Assembly (NCBI GenBank): GCA_003339415.1
Contig: PDHQ01000281.1
Location: 1 to 44,647, forward strand
DNA: 44,647 nucleotides
Direction of reading: 5' to 3'
From: Ophiocordyceps camponoti-saundersi (nom. inval.)
Lineage: Eukaryota > Ascomycota > Sordariomycetes > Hypocreales > Ophiocordycipitaceae
Positions 20,874 through 33,800 of this stretch are shown here, piece by piece. The stretch's first letter is position 1. Every line of letters begins with the position of its first letter. Both the position numbers and the translations under genes were made by a program. The notes under the pieces were generated by a model. It saw only the letters and a list, made by a program, of their open reading frames with translations. It ran no database searches and was not told where the DNA came from.

Positions 20874-22442
20874 TTTCGGATGCTGCGGATGCGAAAACGA
20901 TGCTGCGCGAAATCGCGACGATGCGGCAGAAGGCTGTTGGGAGGGAGGGGAGGGGAAAAGCCGACGCGGTGGGAAGTGGGAAGGGTGTGAGGATTATTCA
21001 AGGGCTACTGCGAGGCGAGGACGGTCGCAGTGGAGGGGGAGTCCGGTAACGTATGATTAGTCAGCGTCCTAGGAGCAAGCGCGGGATTTACTCAGTAGAG
21101 GATGTGACGAAGGGTGAATGCAGAGACGGGAGATGTGCGAGGTGTTGCAGATGATGCTCGAAGGGAGGAAGTCGACGGTTTTCTCTAGAAGAGAGAGGTA
21201 TATGGAGGAGTGTGAGGCTAGGTCATAGGGCATGTTGCCATGGAAGCGACGAAGACGAAGCGCCAGACATTTCCTTTTGCTTGGAGGACGTATGTTTCCG
21301 TACACACAAGCTACCAGTATGTCTATCTGTGAAAGGACCGAGTCTAACAAAGGCAGCAGACAAGAGTCTACAAGCCAGCAAAGGCAAGTCAGTCCAAGGG
21401 CTTGTCCTACCTGGATTCACAGACGAGGGAAGCGTGTTCATCACATGGGTGAGTTTTACCATCAGCACAACAAGGTGAGATTAAGGCACCTGGTAGGACC
21501 AGCTTCCGCTTCGACCCAAGACGACATGACGTATCTGATTCGGTGCTACGTTATTAGCGTCTTGCCCATCGCCATCTCACGATCTGTCACTAATCCTTGA
21601 GACGTGCATTTTCTCTTGCTTCTCTTTCTTTTTTCCTTACTTTTTTTTTCGTAGCATGTCTTCTCAATCATGCATGACTTGACTTATCCCAATAGGCAGT
21701 CAAACGAAAAACAACAACAATAACCCTTGTTTACATTTACATATTCATGGCCGATTACACTCAAGTCCTACACACGCAGGATGTATGCATGTGTGTACTA
21801 CGTACGAGGCACTCCAAAGCAAGTAATAATTCGATGCTTTCGGACTATGACATACCCATCTCGAGCATGGGGGTGGCTGAACAATGACGATCACGTTATG
21901 CCACATTCCTCGCCACTGCGACACTGTCTGAACCGGGTTATCGGCGCGTGGTATCTTCCTATCTCGTATGGTTCCTGAAAAGGTCCTTTTAGCGCTGGAC
22001 TATAGTGTCGGGGTACCCCCCCACGTGTGTCTCCAAATACAACGCTACCAGACCACCGCGCCGTGCCTGAAATCATCTCCCACGACGGGCGGGTTCCAAA
22101 CGGACCATCGTCAGGAGCCTGCAGTCCCCTATCTTCTTGATTAATTGCTCATTCTCCTTATTAGTCCGTTTCCGTCCCCTATTTCATCTCTCGCCGCCGC
22201 CGTCTCCGCCGCCGCCGCCTCTCGTCCCGTTCCGTACCCGTTCGTCTCCTCGTCGAACGGCCCCCAAGAGGCTCTCTCCCTCGGCCTATCTATACCTATC
22301 CTCGGCATGCCTACCTACTACTTAAAGTAGGTATCTTCCTGCGACCTTCTGTCCTTCAGCCGGACGTCTGTTTGACTGCTGGGCTTCTGTCGTCGCCCAT
22401 GTCGCATCGTCGTCGTCCTCCCCCTTCCTCGCCCACTGCATC
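20874..22442. other. gene-free divergent interval, SKP1 / SMP3
   Basis: About 1.57 kb between divergent start codons. It contains several short frames but none with recognisable sequence. CGCCGC repeats at about 22190-22220 lie in the likely SMP3 leader. Confidence 0.4.
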
Positions 22443-24195
22443 ATGTGGCGTCGCACATATCTCTTCCTTGTCTTCGTCCGCCTGTGGTTCGCCTTGTCAC
22501 CCAGCTACCTCCATCCTGACGAAAACTTCCAAGGTCCAGAGATCATTGCCGGTACGTTCTTGAGAGGCATAAACGAGTCCCTTCTTCCTCTCATCCTTGG
22601 GCTAACCCTGCTTTGCTCCTGTCGACAGGTGAAATCTTTAGCTATCCTATACGACGGACCTGGGAATTCACGAGCGACCATCCGATCCGAAGTGTCTTCC
22701 CGTTATGGCCCGTCTATGGCCTGCCCATGCTGCTGCTGCGATGGCTCTGGATAGGCAACGGCCAAGACGGCGAAATCCCGCCCATCGTCGTCTTCTGGAC
22801 CCTTCGCATCCTCATGTTCCTCATCAGCTTCGTCCTCGAGGATTGGGCTCTCCATGAGTTAATACCGTCCCCGAGGCACCGTCGTGTCGCTGTCCTACTC
22901 GTCGCCTCATCTTACGTCACCTGGACGTATCAGACGCATACCTTCTCCAACTCGGTCGAGACGCTGGTCGTGGCCTGGAGTCTGGTACTCATTCAGCGCA
23001 TCGTCGATTCACGCGTACGTGGACTCGGCCGCTTTACCTGCTCAGGTACTGACGGTCTCTTCTACCAGCACAAATCTTCCCTTCTGTCGTCTGCCGTACT
23101 CGGCCTTGTTGTCGTCTTCGGTCTCTTCAACCGCATCACTTTCCCGGCTTTCCTGTTGATTCCTAGTCTCCGTCTGATACCCCATTTTCTGAATAAGTGA
23201 GTGCTGGCTACGTCATCCACTATTTACCACGCCATTCTGACTCGTCTAGTCCTTTGTCTCTATTAGCCCTGACTTCTGTCGTTCTTGTCACTACCGCCGT
23301 GGCCATCGCGCTCGATACCTCCTTTTACGCGCCCGAGACCTTGACCTGGGCTCAACTCCTCACTAAGCCTGTCATCACACCGCTCAACAATTTCTGGTAC
23401 AACTCATCTACCGACAACCTGGCTCAGCATGGTCTCCACCCCTGGCACCAACATCTCCTGGCAAACATCCCGCAGTTGTTGGGGCCGGCGGCGATTCTGC
23501 TCTTCACCCAGCCTCACTTCTCCATCCGGCTCTACTCGGCAATCTCGGGCTTGGCCGTGCTGTCCATGTTTCAGCACCAAGAAGCCCGTTTTCTCCTCCC
23601 GACGGTGCCCCTGATCCTTTCGTCAGTCCGGCTCCCTAAGAACAAGCTTGTTGTCCGAGTCTGGGTCGCCTTGTGGATAGCCTTCAACTTGTTCATGGGC
23701 GTCCTGATGGGCACCTATCACCAAGGCGGCATCGTTCCCGGCCAGGTGTTCATGAGCAACCAGCCCGACGCCACTCAAGCATTTTGGTGGAAAACATACT
23801 CACCTCCCATATGGCTCCTTGACGGCAAAAATAATGTTTTGCAGACGCGAGACGTCATGGGCATTGATGGGGAAGCGCTGTTCGAGCAACTGACGGACGT
23901 CGCCACATGCGACGCACCCGCCGATCGCCGTAACCGGGAATACCTCAAGGAGAAAAACGGCACTTATCTGATCGCCCCGGCCTCGGCCCAGTGGTTGGAT
24001 CAATATCTACCAAATCGCGGAGTCCAAGGTTTGCGCTTTCGTGAGGTCTGGCGCCATCGAAGGCATCTTAACCTGGACGATTTGGATTTCACTCATGGCA
24101 TTTGGGAGACATTGTCTAGGGTCGTGGGTCGAAGGGGGTTGGTGGCATGGAGAGTAACGAAAAGTTGTCAACGCTTAGATGTGCGTAACGAATGA
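22443..24195 (+). CDS. SMP3: GPI mannosyltransferase 4 (Smp3/PIG-Z, GT22)
   Basis: Three exons give 540 aa: 22443-22551, 22629-23196 and 23250-24195. The protein is a polytopic ER enzyme. After the first membrane helix ([13 protein letters not shown]) comes [10 protein letters not shown], the GT22 catalytic HPDE-type motif. RRTWEF and RSVFPLWP follow, then many hydrophobic helices. [11 protein letters not shown] is the second conserved family motif. The luminal C-terminal part includes [16 protein letters not shown]. It transfers the fourth mannose onto the GPI precursor, an essential step in yeast, using dolichol-phosphate-mannose. The motifs fit Smp3 better than the other GT22 members Gpi10 and Alg9/12, but assignment within GT22 is by resemblance only. 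It converges with uL1, stops about 145 bp apart. Confidence 0.9.
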
Positions 24196-24340
24196 GATCG
24201 GCAGCTTGTATTATTGGAGCGATAGCATCTCGTCGGTGATCTATAGCATGTGCCGAGCGAAAGAGTTTATATTCATATCGTGGCTAAATGTTTCGCGTAA
24301 GCGCGCGGATCGCTATAGCCAACCCCCACAATGAGTCTTC

Positions 24341-25171
24341 TCAGAGCAGTCGCTTGGGTGGGCCCATAGTGGACTTGATAACCAGCGATCCCACGTTCTG
24401 CCAGTTCTTCTTGAGAAGAGAAACCAGGTAGTTCACGGCCATGAGGATCTGGCTGACGAGTTGGTCTGCCGTCATTTCTACATGGCCGACAGCAACCGAC
24501 ATGCAGAGCACCTTCTTGAGCTGGTAGCGGCAGGTAGACCTGATGTCGTTTATCTTTCCGGACAGATCATCGGCGTGCGAGATGGGAGACGGAAACTTGC
24601 CGGCTGGGAACAAGTCAGCAATGCTGTATAGAAACAAGGGAAAAAAAAACTGTCAAGACAGAGACGCACCCTTGGAGAGACCGGGGCCCAAGAGACGGGG
24701 GATCTGCTTGATCAAGGCCTCACTGGCAATAAAGGCGCCATATTTCCTGGCCAACTTCTTGACCAGCTTCTTGTTCTTATTCAATTTCTTGAGATCATCC
24801 GCCGACATGCTATCAATGCCAGCATGTTTGGCGCGATCCAGATCGTGCTGGTCACCGAGGACACTGCTCGCGGTTAGCGCACGCGACTTGACGAAGCGAG
24901 CAACTAGGTGATGACCTGCCAGACGCTCATGCGAGGACGACACTGGTGAGGAAGCTTGATGGAGCCTGAGAAACGCTTGTCACGCTGAGTGTCGTAGTTT
25001 TTAAGGCCGATTTGGAGTTCGACCGTCTCGACGAAGTTCCTCTTTTTCACATTTTGTGTGAAGTCGAGCAGCTCGTCGACCTGCTGGCGGACGTTTGCTG
25101 TGGCGGGTCAGCCAATTGATATCCCTCCGAGGAGACACGTCAGGACGCGTACCGACGGTGATTTTCGACAT
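24341..25171 (-). CDS. RPL1: 60S ribosomal protein uL1 (L10a)
   Basis: Four exons give 217 aa, the exact eukaryotic uL1 length: 25171-25153, 25097-24920, 24863-24670 and 24603-24341. The protein starts [52 protein letters not shown] and [16 protein letters not shown] follow, and it ends [10 protein letters not shown]. It forms the L1 stalk that handles deacylated tRNA at the E site. The second intron (24864-24919) must start with GC, not GT, to keep MSVCVLGD in frame: the donor is GCAGGT, there is a CTAAC branch, and the acceptor is CAG. The other introns are GT-AG. The gene is divergent from TRM732, with about 230 bp between starts. Confidence 0.96.
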
Positions 25172-25404
25172 GATGTCTCCCAAATGACTTGGTGGTCGTC
25201 GTCGCTGCTGCGTTTGAGTTTGTCTTGGTCGATGGTAGGGGAGGGTTTTGCGAATATTTTAGTGGATTTTAGGGGCCCTTGTTGTGGCCCTGTGGGCGGT
25301 GGACTGGCACGTGACTGATATGAGCGTGGGCCCCGACGTCTCTTGCTGCTATCTCGCCGCCATCTGACGCCGGCTTCACGTTCCGTCCCCCGTTGCTTTT
25401 CTGC
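25172..25404. promoter_or_regulatory. short bidirectional promoter interval, uL1 / TRM732
   Basis: Only 233 bp separate the proposed start codons of uL1 and the Trm732-like gene, so their promoters must overlap. It depends on the small first exon proposed for TRM732 being right. Confidence 0.5.
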
Positions 25405-28400
25405 ATGTATTTCATTCGGTAATCATAAAGTCATGGAATCATTGACTTTGCACCTATAACTGCATAAACCCCAGGTTCATACACCATCTCACTGCCTCCT
25501 TTAACCCGCTCTATGTTGAAGATAATGAACCGAGGGTGGATTTCTTCCTTCTGAAGGTCATAGTACCAACTCGCAGGCTTTCAGAACCACTCAATTCGAC
25601 CCAAGTCATGGAGGGAAATCCTCTCCGTGAAGAATCTGCCGTTGAGTGGCTCGAGATGCAAGACCCTGACTTGCAGGAAAGGTCCGTTGAGTTGCCAGAC
25701 TGCCGGGCAACGCCTTCACTGAAAGTCAACCCAGTCAGGCAGCTTCTCTATTCGCTAAGCTTCTGGGAGAGGCGAAACAGCCCAAGTGCACTTCCGGGCA
25801 GGCTTGCCCAAAGTTGGTCGGCCTCGTGTCCAAGTCTTTGGCATCAAGGTCAAGCCAGCTTCGAGACTGGGCCTTTTCCAAGTCCGTGACGTTGGACCTC
25901 TTTCACTTCTACGTCGATTGGGATGAATCGGATCGCCATCGCTCTGTTAAACTCCTTTTGGATCTGATAGCTCAGTCCCTGATGAAGAACCCGGACAGAG
26001 ATGAGGGAGCCCAGACGAAGCAGTGCATCGTCGACAGCCTCATCACAACCGTGACGGGTAGATCTGTGAAACCAGCTGCCAAGTCAGCCATGACATGCCT
26101 CGACTACCTCATAAAAAGTCACACAATTACCCTGAGCGACATGTTCTCGAGTTATTCGACACACCGAAAAGAACTGACACAGCTCAATGATTGTGACGTT
26201 TGGAGGCAATGCATCACCGACTTGTTTCGCTGGATTAGACTACATTTCGTGTCGTTGTCTGCTGGTCGGTTAGTCGTGAGCATCTACCGTTGCTGGAGGC
26301 AAGACAACTCGCAGACCCTCGAGGTTCCAAGCGTGGAGACTTGGTTTGGGTGGCTCGTCGAATTCACTTCCAAGGATCCAACCCTCATAGATCCCATTAA
26401 GAATCACATACTCTTTCCCCTCTTCAGGGACGATCGACTTGAGGGGCTGCGATTTCTTGACAAGGTCAACGAAGCCTTTTCCGCCCATCATCACATTGAC
26501 AACACTGTCTTCTACTTGGCCGCACTTGAGAGCGGGACAAGGGCCGGTCTCGTGGAGTGCAGTAAGTATCGGAAGAATGCCATGATATTCAGGCTGACCC
26601 TTTGTTCTGTCAGGTTCTAGCAGGGGCGGAGGAGGCCAGAGCGACGAACTTCCCTCGCTCACTGTTTCTCCAAACATCTTGGACAAATTCCTAGCTCACC
26701 CTGATGAGACAGTCAGGATTCTTAGTCTATCAGTCTTGGTCACAAGTCCTTCTACTACGGCTCCTTACACCATTGATGCGCTCAACATTTTGCGGACACA
26801 CTTGGGCAGCCTGTTCTCCGAGACCAACGCAAGAGTCCGCGAGCAGGCCTCGGGAAAGCTCAGAGACATGTTCAGACGCTTGCGCGGCGCCATACATGTA
26901 TTGACACGCAGCACCTCTCGACCGATTCTATGCAGCAGAATCGCGGTGAAGCTGACTGAATGCCTCGAGTATCATCAAGAGTTTGTTCACTTTTACATGG
27001 CTTTCCTATGCGACGAGCTCGTTCCAACAGCGTCGTATCAGAGACATATTGCCTCGTTGAAGGCTCTCAATTTCATTTTGCGCATGGAGTCAGAAGCAAC
27101 AACAAAATCGAAGCCGGGACAGCGGTTGTTGGTCGACTTCTTCGATGACAAGTGGATGCGTGCCCTCTTCGACCTGCTTATGGATCCCTTTGACGACGTG
27201 AGAGATGGGGCAGCGACAGCCCTGAAGCGCCTCTCCATCGACTTGAAGACGATCGACAAGGTAGAAACACACACGGCAGACGCCATCGCCGAGGTCTCAA
27301 GGCGAGCCGAAGAGATCGCTCGTCGGACCTCGAGAGCGGATCATTCGGATGGGTCTTCGAGGGCAGCGCAGCTTCATTTTCTTATCCAGTCGACAGAGGA
27401 GCAGACGATGTTTCTCAAACAGAAACTTCGCCAGCTGGAGCGCAAGGTATCGGGAGCGGAAAAGGACCTTGCCAGCGCCGTCCTCTACGAGCCGCTCCAT
27501 GGGGATCTGGCTTCCCTCAACCGCCTTTGGCAAGTGACGGTAGAGCTGAAGCTCCCCCAGTCGCAACTAGAGGCCGTAAAAGCCTTTCAGTCCGACATCG
27601 TCTCGTTATGCGAGCGGGTGTGGAAAGCCGTGAGAGATGTTCTTTGCTACGACTCGCCCGAGGGCCATCTGCCTCAGGAGCTGGAAGAGGTTGAAGGCCT
27701 CGAAACCAAGAGCTTACTGTCCTTTAGCTTTCGTGCTGTCAACGAGGCCAGGTTCGTTGCCATGCGAGTACAAATTACCCCGAATCCCCGCTGACGATTA
27801 TAAAAAACGAAGTCATCTCCTACGAACCATGGTCCAGACAACTCGCAATCGATCGCGAGAAGGCTTCGTGAGTCCGACGCCAGAGGTCTTTGAGAGGCTT
27901 GGATCCTTTGCTTTTGACCAGCTGGCGAACCTTCGGCATCGAGGTGCGCTCACGACGGCGGGGCTGCTCTTTGCGACTTTCTGTCAACAGGCAAAGAAGA
28001 TGGATACGGATCTGGACAGGTGGTATCAGGAAGCGCTGCGTCTCATCTTCTCCCTCACCTCCACCACGAGGCGCTCTGCTGGTTTGCCGACCATCATCAC
28101 AGGGCTCTTGGCAGCCAATTCCCATCCCTCTTTCGAGCAAGTCATGGACAAACTTGTCAGCATAGCCAGCTTGGAGGTGCAAGAAACAGGAGCCCTTCCT
28201 CAAGTGCACTCGTACAACTGCCTCCGAGAAATCTTCAAGGTATCGTCGACCAACGGACGGCAATGGGAGATGTACCTTTCACCATGTCTGCAGCTGGCTG
28301 CCGACGGGCTCCGGTCCCACGTCTGGGCAATCCGGAACAGCGGCTTGATGTTACTGCGCAGCCTGGTCGACTGTCTTTTCGGCTCCCACGAAAGCAAAGC

Positions 28401-30287
28401 CACGATCGAGACGGGGTGGGACGGCAAGGCGAACCGGCTCGCCTACCATAGATATCCAGGAATCGAGGCCGGGCTGAGAGATGTCCTCGTCTCGGGCCAC
28501 GAGACGTTAGAGGGGGGCATTTCGGTACTGGAGATTATTCGTCGAGGCGGCCCTCCAGAGTCTCTCCGCGACGAGATCGAGGCTGAGGTTCAGGAATATC
28601 TCGCCTGCGCTTTCTGGCAGGTCAGGGAGCTTGCAGCTAGGACGCTCTGCTCATGCCTGTTGTCGAACCGACGACAATGGTTGCCATTGATGCAAGACTT
28701 GCTCGAAAAGGCTCTTGAGAAGGGGGGTCCGAATCTGGTTCACGGCGCCCTCCTGACCTTCAAAGCCATTATCCAGAGGCTAAGCGAGGTAGCAGCAGAC
28801 CAGCTCGAAGGTAAGCCAGAAGAAGTCGAAACAGGCCCTTTCGTCGGCACTATTCTAACATCCTCTTTCCCCTTCCCAAAGTTGACTGCCCAAACCTGAC
28901 GACGGTCCTCGCCCGATGCTCGATAGAGACGCGGTTCGCACGTTGCCCAGACGTGGTAGCTGCATACGTCCAGGTTCTGAACACAGTCTGGTCGATACAG
29001 AAGACGAATTCTTGGAAACTGACGCCGCTGTCTCCCCTTTCCCCTGAGCAAAACAACGACAAATGCTCCGTTCTTCTCAGAAAGTCGACTCTCATACACC
29101 AAATCTACGCAGCAAGTTCCCAAGACGATGCCGTCAAGCGATTCAAGACTCTCCTCCTGAGCCAACCAGCCGAAGTGGATATAAGCAGCGCATTGCAAGA
29201 GATCGCAAGGCTATTCCACTCGACAGCTTCCGAAGAGACAATAGCGCAACTCGCCGATCTCTACATAAAAGTCTACCACGAGACCTCCCCAGCGCGAACA
29301 GAAGCACTCCACAACCTCATCTCCAGCCTGGAAATACTCCTCAGCCGCGACAAGAAAGCCATGATGCCAACCGCATCCATCAACAAGCTATGGCACCGTC
29401 TCCGCTCGCAACTCACCGTCCCGACCCTCTCCCACCAAATCATCCGCCTAAGCGGCGTCATAGCCATCCTAAACGGACCAGCCACCCTCCCAGCATGGTC
29501 CAAGATGATAAGCGAAGCAGGCCAAGACACCCAACCTCTAGACTCCCGCCTCGCCGCCTCCCACGCCCTCCGCATCTTCTTCACCGCCAACCCCCCTCCA
29601 GAGTACACGAACGAAGCCTCCCTCCCCGCCCTCCTAGCCCTCCACGACGCCCTCTCCGACGACGACGAAGAAGTAAGAGAAACAGCCGCAACAACAGTCC
29701 AATCCATCACCCACCAGCCATCCAACCTAGTCCCAACCGAGGCTTCCAACCGCCTCCTAACCTGGCTAGCGACCAATCTCAGCGAAAGTCCCAGCTTCAG
29801 AAACGAGATCGCAGACCGCATAGTAGGGCAAAGAGACAGTCCGAAGACGACAAACTGGCACCCGGCGTCAAAAAGGCTAAGAAAAGCAATCTCAGAAGAC
29901 AAACTCTCCCTCTTCGCAACAGAGAAGCAAAATCTCTACTTTGAAGAAATCCGCGAAACGAAACAATGGCTCGCTCTTCTCCCCCTCCTAAACCGAAACC
30001 AACCCGAAAGCCGAGAAGACGAGCCCTCAGTCCTAGACAGGCTAGAGTCCTGGCTCACAGAAGGCCTCGTCCACCTGGGAAAGATGGGACAAGACGGTCC
30101 TCTAGGCTGGTCGTCGAAACCGAGCGTCTTCGCCATCTGCTCGCGCCTCATCCTCGCCTCTGTCGCCTTGATTCGTCTTCGCCCTTGTCCTTCCCTCTGC
30201 GAGGCTGCCAGGGAGACGAGAGAGCGACTTAGGGCACAGGACGTCTCGAGATTACTTACGGATGGGTGGAAGGATGTTGCATTCTAG
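25405..30287 (+). CDS. TRM732: Trm732/THADA-like tRNA 2'-O-methylation cofactor (DUF2428)
   Basis: Six exons give 1529 aa: 25405-25418, 25475-25681, 25735-26561, 26614-27751, 27813-28810 and 28882-30287. The 14-nt first exon is the weakest part; ATG 25608 is a fallback start. The protein is helical, HEAT/armadillo-like. The conserved core is seen in ILRTHLGSLFSETNARVREQ, DPFDDVRDGAATALKRL, RRSAGLPTIITGLLAA, then HSYNCLREIFK and WAIRNSGLMLLRSLVDCLFG, which are the DUF2428 hallmarks. In yeast Trm732 partners the methyltransferase Trm7 to modify position 32 of certain tRNAs; THADA is the human relative. The methyltransferase itself is not in this window. Length and core motifs fit the fungal family. 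Confidence 0.88.
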
Positions 30288-30825
30288 AGAGGAAGCATGT
30301 TGACCTGTCCATCTCCGCCTCTGACCCTTCGGCCAAAACAACATCTTCCCACTCACTGTCTTTCTAAAGCTACCTAGGTATCTATACAGAAGCCTCCCTG
30401 GCCATCAGTGCTGCAGCAAGTCAGTCACATCTCATTACCAGCGGCTAGTTCAAAAGGATATCCAAGTTAACCATTATAGACTGCGTCCCTTTCCCCTAAC
30501 CTTTTCCATTCCTTCCCATCTCATCATCTTCACCAACAACCACTACAGCCCTCCCAGGGACTGCTGAGCTCTCCCCTCTCGAGGCTTCTCCAGGGGCTTC
30601 TTCAGAGGCTTTCCCTTCCGACATCCTTCCTCGTCCCGTAAGTATGGACTAGACGACAAGAAAAGAGACAAAGTGAACAAAGGAAAGGAAAGGAAAGGAA
30701 AAGGAGACAAAAAAAGGAAAGGAGGAGAGTTACAGTAGGAGGTTTGGAAAGTAAGAAAAGACACCCTTTTTTCACTCGCTCTCCCGCGCCGGCTTTAAAG
30801 CGACCCAGAAGACAGCTGCCCCAAT
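30288..30825. other. convergent intergenic region, TRM732 / tricalbin
   Basis: About 540 bp between convergent stop codons, with A-rich GGAAA repeats at about 30684-30725. It is probably the two 3' UTRs. No gene is seen. Confidence 0.4.
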
Positions 30826-33800
30826 CTACAGAGCGTTCGGCGTCGCTTCCCTGCTAGAACGACCTTCTCCTCGCTTGCCCAGAAAACTGCGCCGCAGGTT
30901 ATGCGACCGTGGCGACTCGGCCTGTGCGTCCGACGGCTGGAAGTTGCTCTTGATGGTGACAACGCCTCCACCGACGTGGAGGTCCTTGGGCGTCGCCGCG
31001 CCCGTCTCGTCGACAAAGTAGACGTGCTCTCCCAGCTCCTCGTCGCTGCCGAGAAAGCGGTCGACCTTGACCTCAATCTTGAACTGCGCGTCCGAGTTGC
31101 AGCGGACGTTGAAAGTCTCGTCAAAGGCCCATTCCGACGACGACGATTTGAAGTGCTTCGTCTTGCCTATCACCTTCTCCTTGGGCGCCATCTGCGAGAC
31201 GACGACGTAGAGGTCAGTCGAGGATGGATAGCCCGAGGCCTTGACGACGGTCAACGTCGCCTTTCCGGCCGACCCGTTGCCGGCGCCGGGACTCAAGCTG
31301 TGCATGGAAGACGCCGCGATGCTCTTGGTCCGCCCATGGCTGAACGAATTGTTGCGCGATGCCGGCTGGTTGTCCTCGGCCGGCTGTTGGTTCGTCGACC
31401 GCCGCCGCAACATGCCTCCGACGTCACCCATGCCGTCCAGCCCCTCTGCCATCGATCCGTTGGCATCATCGCCGCCGTCCTTTTTCCCGAAGATGCCGCG
31501 CTTCAGCCGCGACGCTCCGCGACCGACGCCGTGTCCCACCGCCCCGGCCACGGCGACGCCCCCCTTGATGGGGGCTCCCGCCACGCCCGTAACGATCCTG
31601 CCGGGGCCAATGGTGCCGGAAAAGGTCGACGAGCCGTGCATCGTCCGCGTCACGTAGTCCGGCCGGAAAAGCATCCGAATGCGCACGCTGCCCGACTTAC
31701 CGTCGAGTGGATATTGCGCCTCCAGCGGCTTAAAGGGCTCGAGAGACGCCAGGTTGATGACGGCCGCTCCCAAAAAGTCTGGCTTATCGGCAAAGTCGTA
31801 ATCGTAGACATTGACGACGAAGTCGGCCGCCGTCCGCGAAGGCACGTTGACCTCGAAGCACTCGTTCCATACAGGCGACAGCGTCTTCTTGATGATCTTT
31901 GTCTTGTACACATCGCTGCCGTTGAGTTCGAACCGGCAGTAAGGATCGCTCTTCCCGTTCCGGTCCGCCGACGGGAGGTCGACGCCGTCCAAAATGTCGA
32001 CGCGAAGCTTTCCCATGTTGTTGATGCTCTCGCTCGGGTCGAGATCCATCTTGACGGGTATGTACTTGAAACTGACCTTGACCCAGCCATCCTTGCCGTC
32101 CTCTGTCTTCAGTTTCAGTATAGTGGGATTGTTCTACGATGACTCTCGAGTCAGTATCGCCAACGCTTGCCGCCGTGTCGTCCGTCAAGACAAACTTACC
32201 AGGCACTGCTTCAGCGTCTCTAGGGTATTGCCGGCTAGCTGGGCCACCGTTTCGTCCTTGTCGTCACCCTTCTTCCGAGCCTTGAGTGTCATTCGCGAAA
32301 CATCCAGTTCGCGGATGACGCAGTCGCCGATTTCGTCAAACTTGTGGCCTCGCGAGGGAGCCACCGAAGACACGTACGAGGGATAGGCCATGTCGTCGAC
32401 CCACACCTCCAATCGGCTGTGGTTCTCGGGCAATTCCGCCTCCAGCAGACGAAAGATGAGTAGCCCGCTCTCGTGCTTGAGGAGCTCCTCGGGGGTGAGC
32501 CGAATCTTGGGCGGTCCATCGCTTTGCGACGAGCGTCCCTTGGTCGAGAGCGAGCGCCTCGGGGGACCCTCGTCATTCTCCGAAGTCGCCGTCGCCTTTG
32601 ACCCGGTGACGCTCTTGTCGTCCGAGCCGGTCTCCTTGCCTCCCTTATCCGCCGCATCACCTTCGCCCTCCTCCTCGTCATCGGGATCCGCGACATTGAG
32701 GCAGGGGTAGAAAGCGGCCGTATAAGTCAGGGTTCCCTTGGTCACGCCCTTGCCGTGGAGACGCAAGCCGTCTTCGCGGACCTCCTTCTTGTCGTGGACG
32801 AGAAGCTCGCCATTTTCGCCCTCTTGGACGAAGTTGCAGGCGAAAAGTTCAATCGCTCCGAGGCTTCGGTCCTTGCCCACCTTCTCGTAGTCCATGACCT
32901 CCAGGCTGAGTCTGTCGCGGTCCGAATGGATGGGAACGTAGAGGACCTCGTCCCATTCCGGGTTGAGATCGTTCTTGAACGTCACGGTCCGAGCCTTGTC
33001 GATGCCCGAAAGCATGACTCGGACATAGGGGTCGGACTTGCCAAAGGCCTCAAGGTTGCGCAGGTCGGTGGCCCTCATGAAGTGCAGGCGCATGACGCCG
33101 ATGGGCGTGAGGTAGCCACCGGTGCCAGCGACGCCGGAGATGGCGACGGGCCTCCACTGTGCCATCATCTTGACGCGACCGGACTGGGCACCGGACAGCT
33201 GGTACCACTCCTTGCCCTGTGCCATGCATTCGAGTATCTCGTCAAGCTTGATCTGGTACTTGCCGAGTTCCTGATCGGCGGCCAGGTCTCGGTCGTCCTT
33301 GATAGTGACGCCAAGCTTGGCCTTCTTGCGGTCAGTAATGAGAATCTCCTTGGAGCCGTTGTCCCAGATGGGGTTGTTGGTGCGCTTGAGCTTTTTGGTC
33401 TGGTGGATGGCCTTGCCATTGAGGAACATGGCGGCGTAAGGGTTCAAGAGGCCGTAGAGACTCTTTGTGCCGTCGAGATCCTTGGCCTGCTCGACGGTGA
33501 AGCGCAAGATGCCCTGGTTGGACGGCGGCGGCGGCTCAATCTTTCCGTCGGGGAGCTTCTCCGGTTCGAGGACAGGGAAGAAGCGCACATCGCAAGAAAC
33601 GATACCGCGGGGCTTGCCGTTGGATATCACCTCGAGCCGCTCGTTCTCGTACACGTGGTCGTCGAGGAGATCCTCGAGCTGGAACGAAGCCACCCCCAAC
33701 TCCTTGGACTTGCGAAACTCATTCTTGTCAAAGACTTGAATGTCAAGCGTGTCGTTGAAGGAGGTGACGATGAGATAGTGAGTCTCGTTCCATCTCGGAT

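Noticed and set aside
30901..32142. 413-codon open frame on the plus strand
   Set aside because: Antisense shadow of the last tricalbin exon; Arg/Val-rich with no motif.
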